Assembly (NCBI GenBank): GCA_008501655.1
Contig: QQUK01000127.1
Coordinates: 1-5,316 of the forward strand
Direction: 5' to 3'
DNA length: 5,316 nt
Source: Calditrichota bacterium
Lineage (GTDB): Bacteria > Zixibacteria > MSB-5A5 > GN15 > FEB-12
In this document: piece after piece, positions 5,097 through 5,316 of the stretch
Layout: the number at the start of each line of letters is the position of its first letter
Numbering within the stretch: the stretch's first letter is position 1
Notes under the pieces: generated by a model
The model's database searches: none
The model's input: the letters and a program-made list of their open reading frames with translations, nothing else
What the model was told of the DNA's origin: nothing
Made by a program: the position numbers and the translations under genes

Positions 5097-5219
5097 ATGA
5101 AAAATTCACACAAACCCAAAATGGCTTCAAAGCCATTTTCTATTCAAAAGCCATTTCGCTCTAATCCGTTTACACAAATAAACTTACACCCTCCAAAATG
5201 GCTTTCATACCTAAATTAG
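5097..5219 (+). CDS. Doubtful 40-aa ORF after the cassette
   Basis: ATG 5097 follows GAGGTG by 5 bases and the frame stays open to TAG at 5217-5219, giving 40 residues starting MKNSHKPKMASKPFSIQKPF. The peptide is basic, rich in Lys, Pro, Phe and Ser, with no recognised domain, signal peptide or membrane helix. Its repeated KPF pattern comes directly from the AAAATGGCTT motif copies within it, which argues for non-coding DNA read by chance. I keep it only because of the well-placed ribosome-site-like sequence. If real, it could be a third cassette member or a leader peptide. Confidence 0.18.
   Translation: MKNSHKPKMASKPFSIQKPFRSNPFTQINLHPPKWLSYLN
5118..5204. repeat. Four copies of AAAATGGCTT in both orientations
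   Basis: Forward copies lie at 5118-5127 and 5195-5204. Reverse copies lie at 5130-5139 (AAGCCATTTT) and about 5148-5156 (AAGCCATTT, one base short of the full motif). The first two form a palindrome with a 2-base centre. Any forward copy can pair with any reverse copy, so alternative hairpins are possible. The arms differ from all palindromes in the left half of the window. Confidence 0.7.
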
Positions 5220-5263
5220 GGTCCCCAAAAATGAGCAAACGAACCCATTTCATCCGCCGGTGG

Positions 5264-5311
5264 CCCACCATTCATGGTGGGATTGACAACCGGCAGGCGA
5301 GGACGTCTGCC
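5264..5311. repeat. CCCACCAT palindrome plus GGCAGGCG hairpin
   Basis: CCCACCAT (5264-5271), TC, ATGGTGGG (5274-5281) matches the arms at 1891-1908. GGCAGGCG (5292-5299), a 4-base loop and CGTCTGCC (5304-5311) form a stem with one G-T pair, matching the reverse complement of 1996-2015 at 18 of 20 bases. They mark the return of the repeat families and GC level seen left of the AT-rich island. Confidence 0.75.
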
Positions 5312-5316
5312 TTGCA

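Noticed and set aside
4999..5136. 45-codon minus-strand ORF overlapping the end of the DUF262 gene
   Set aside because: It has no ribosome site and begins inside the AAAATGGCTT palindrome. It runs antisense into the end of a real gene, and I recognise no domain.
5231..5316. ORF from ATG 5231 open to the window end
   Set aside because: Most of its 28 codons read through the CCCACCAT and GGCAGGCG palindromes, so it looks like translated repeat. It cannot be judged without the sequence beyond the edge.

Overview
The window has three parts: a conserved housekeeping gene at the left edge, about 1.1 kb of densely packed palindromic repeats, and an AT-rich island carrying a two-gene cassette that looks like an anti-phage defence module. 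The organism cannot be named. The left half has mid-range GC and intergenic DNA full of short palindromes of the 'ctgagcttgtcgaag' and 'cattgcgag...gcaatc' type. I associate that style with uncultured candidate-phylum bacteria such as Zixibacteria-like lineages, but this is a low-confidence guess. The mtaB gene and bacterial-type operon features support a bacterium.

Region by region. (1) 1-892, minus strand: the N-terminal 297 codons of an MtaB-type tRNA methylthiotransferase (radical SAM), cut by the window edge. (2) About 945-2025: no credible gene. This stretch is a mosaic of small hairpins and a 230-bp unit present in two full copies and one partial copy. One copy is split by a 51-bp palindrome-bearing insert, and one hairpin is split by another. 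(3) 2026-2661, minus strand: a 211-aa protein of a recurrent but uncharacterised bacterial family. Its apparent ORF extends 41 codons upstream only because a repeat element happens to be open. (4) 2662-2835: more repeat elements in the upstream region of that gene. (5) About 2850-5040, strongly AT-rich: a promoter-like sequence, then a SIR2-like NAD-binding protein (2935-3954) and a DUF262 (GmrS/ParB-Srx-like) protein (3951-5006), overlapping by four bases. (6) 5007-5316: a hairpin, a doubtful 40-codon ORF, four copies of a 10-bp motif in both orientations, then two palindromes of families also seen near 1891-2015.

How the genes may work together: the SIR2-like protein keeps the Asn and His expected of an NAD-hydrolysing active site. 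The DUF262 protein keeps the DGxQR signature but lacks the HNH/DUF1524 nuclease domain of GmrSD enzymes. I infer that the DUF262 protein senses or gates and the SIR2-like protein is the toxic NAD-depleting effector. The pairing, the tight overlap, the foreign base composition and the flanking repeats all fit an acquired defence cassette. No function is proven by sequence alone.
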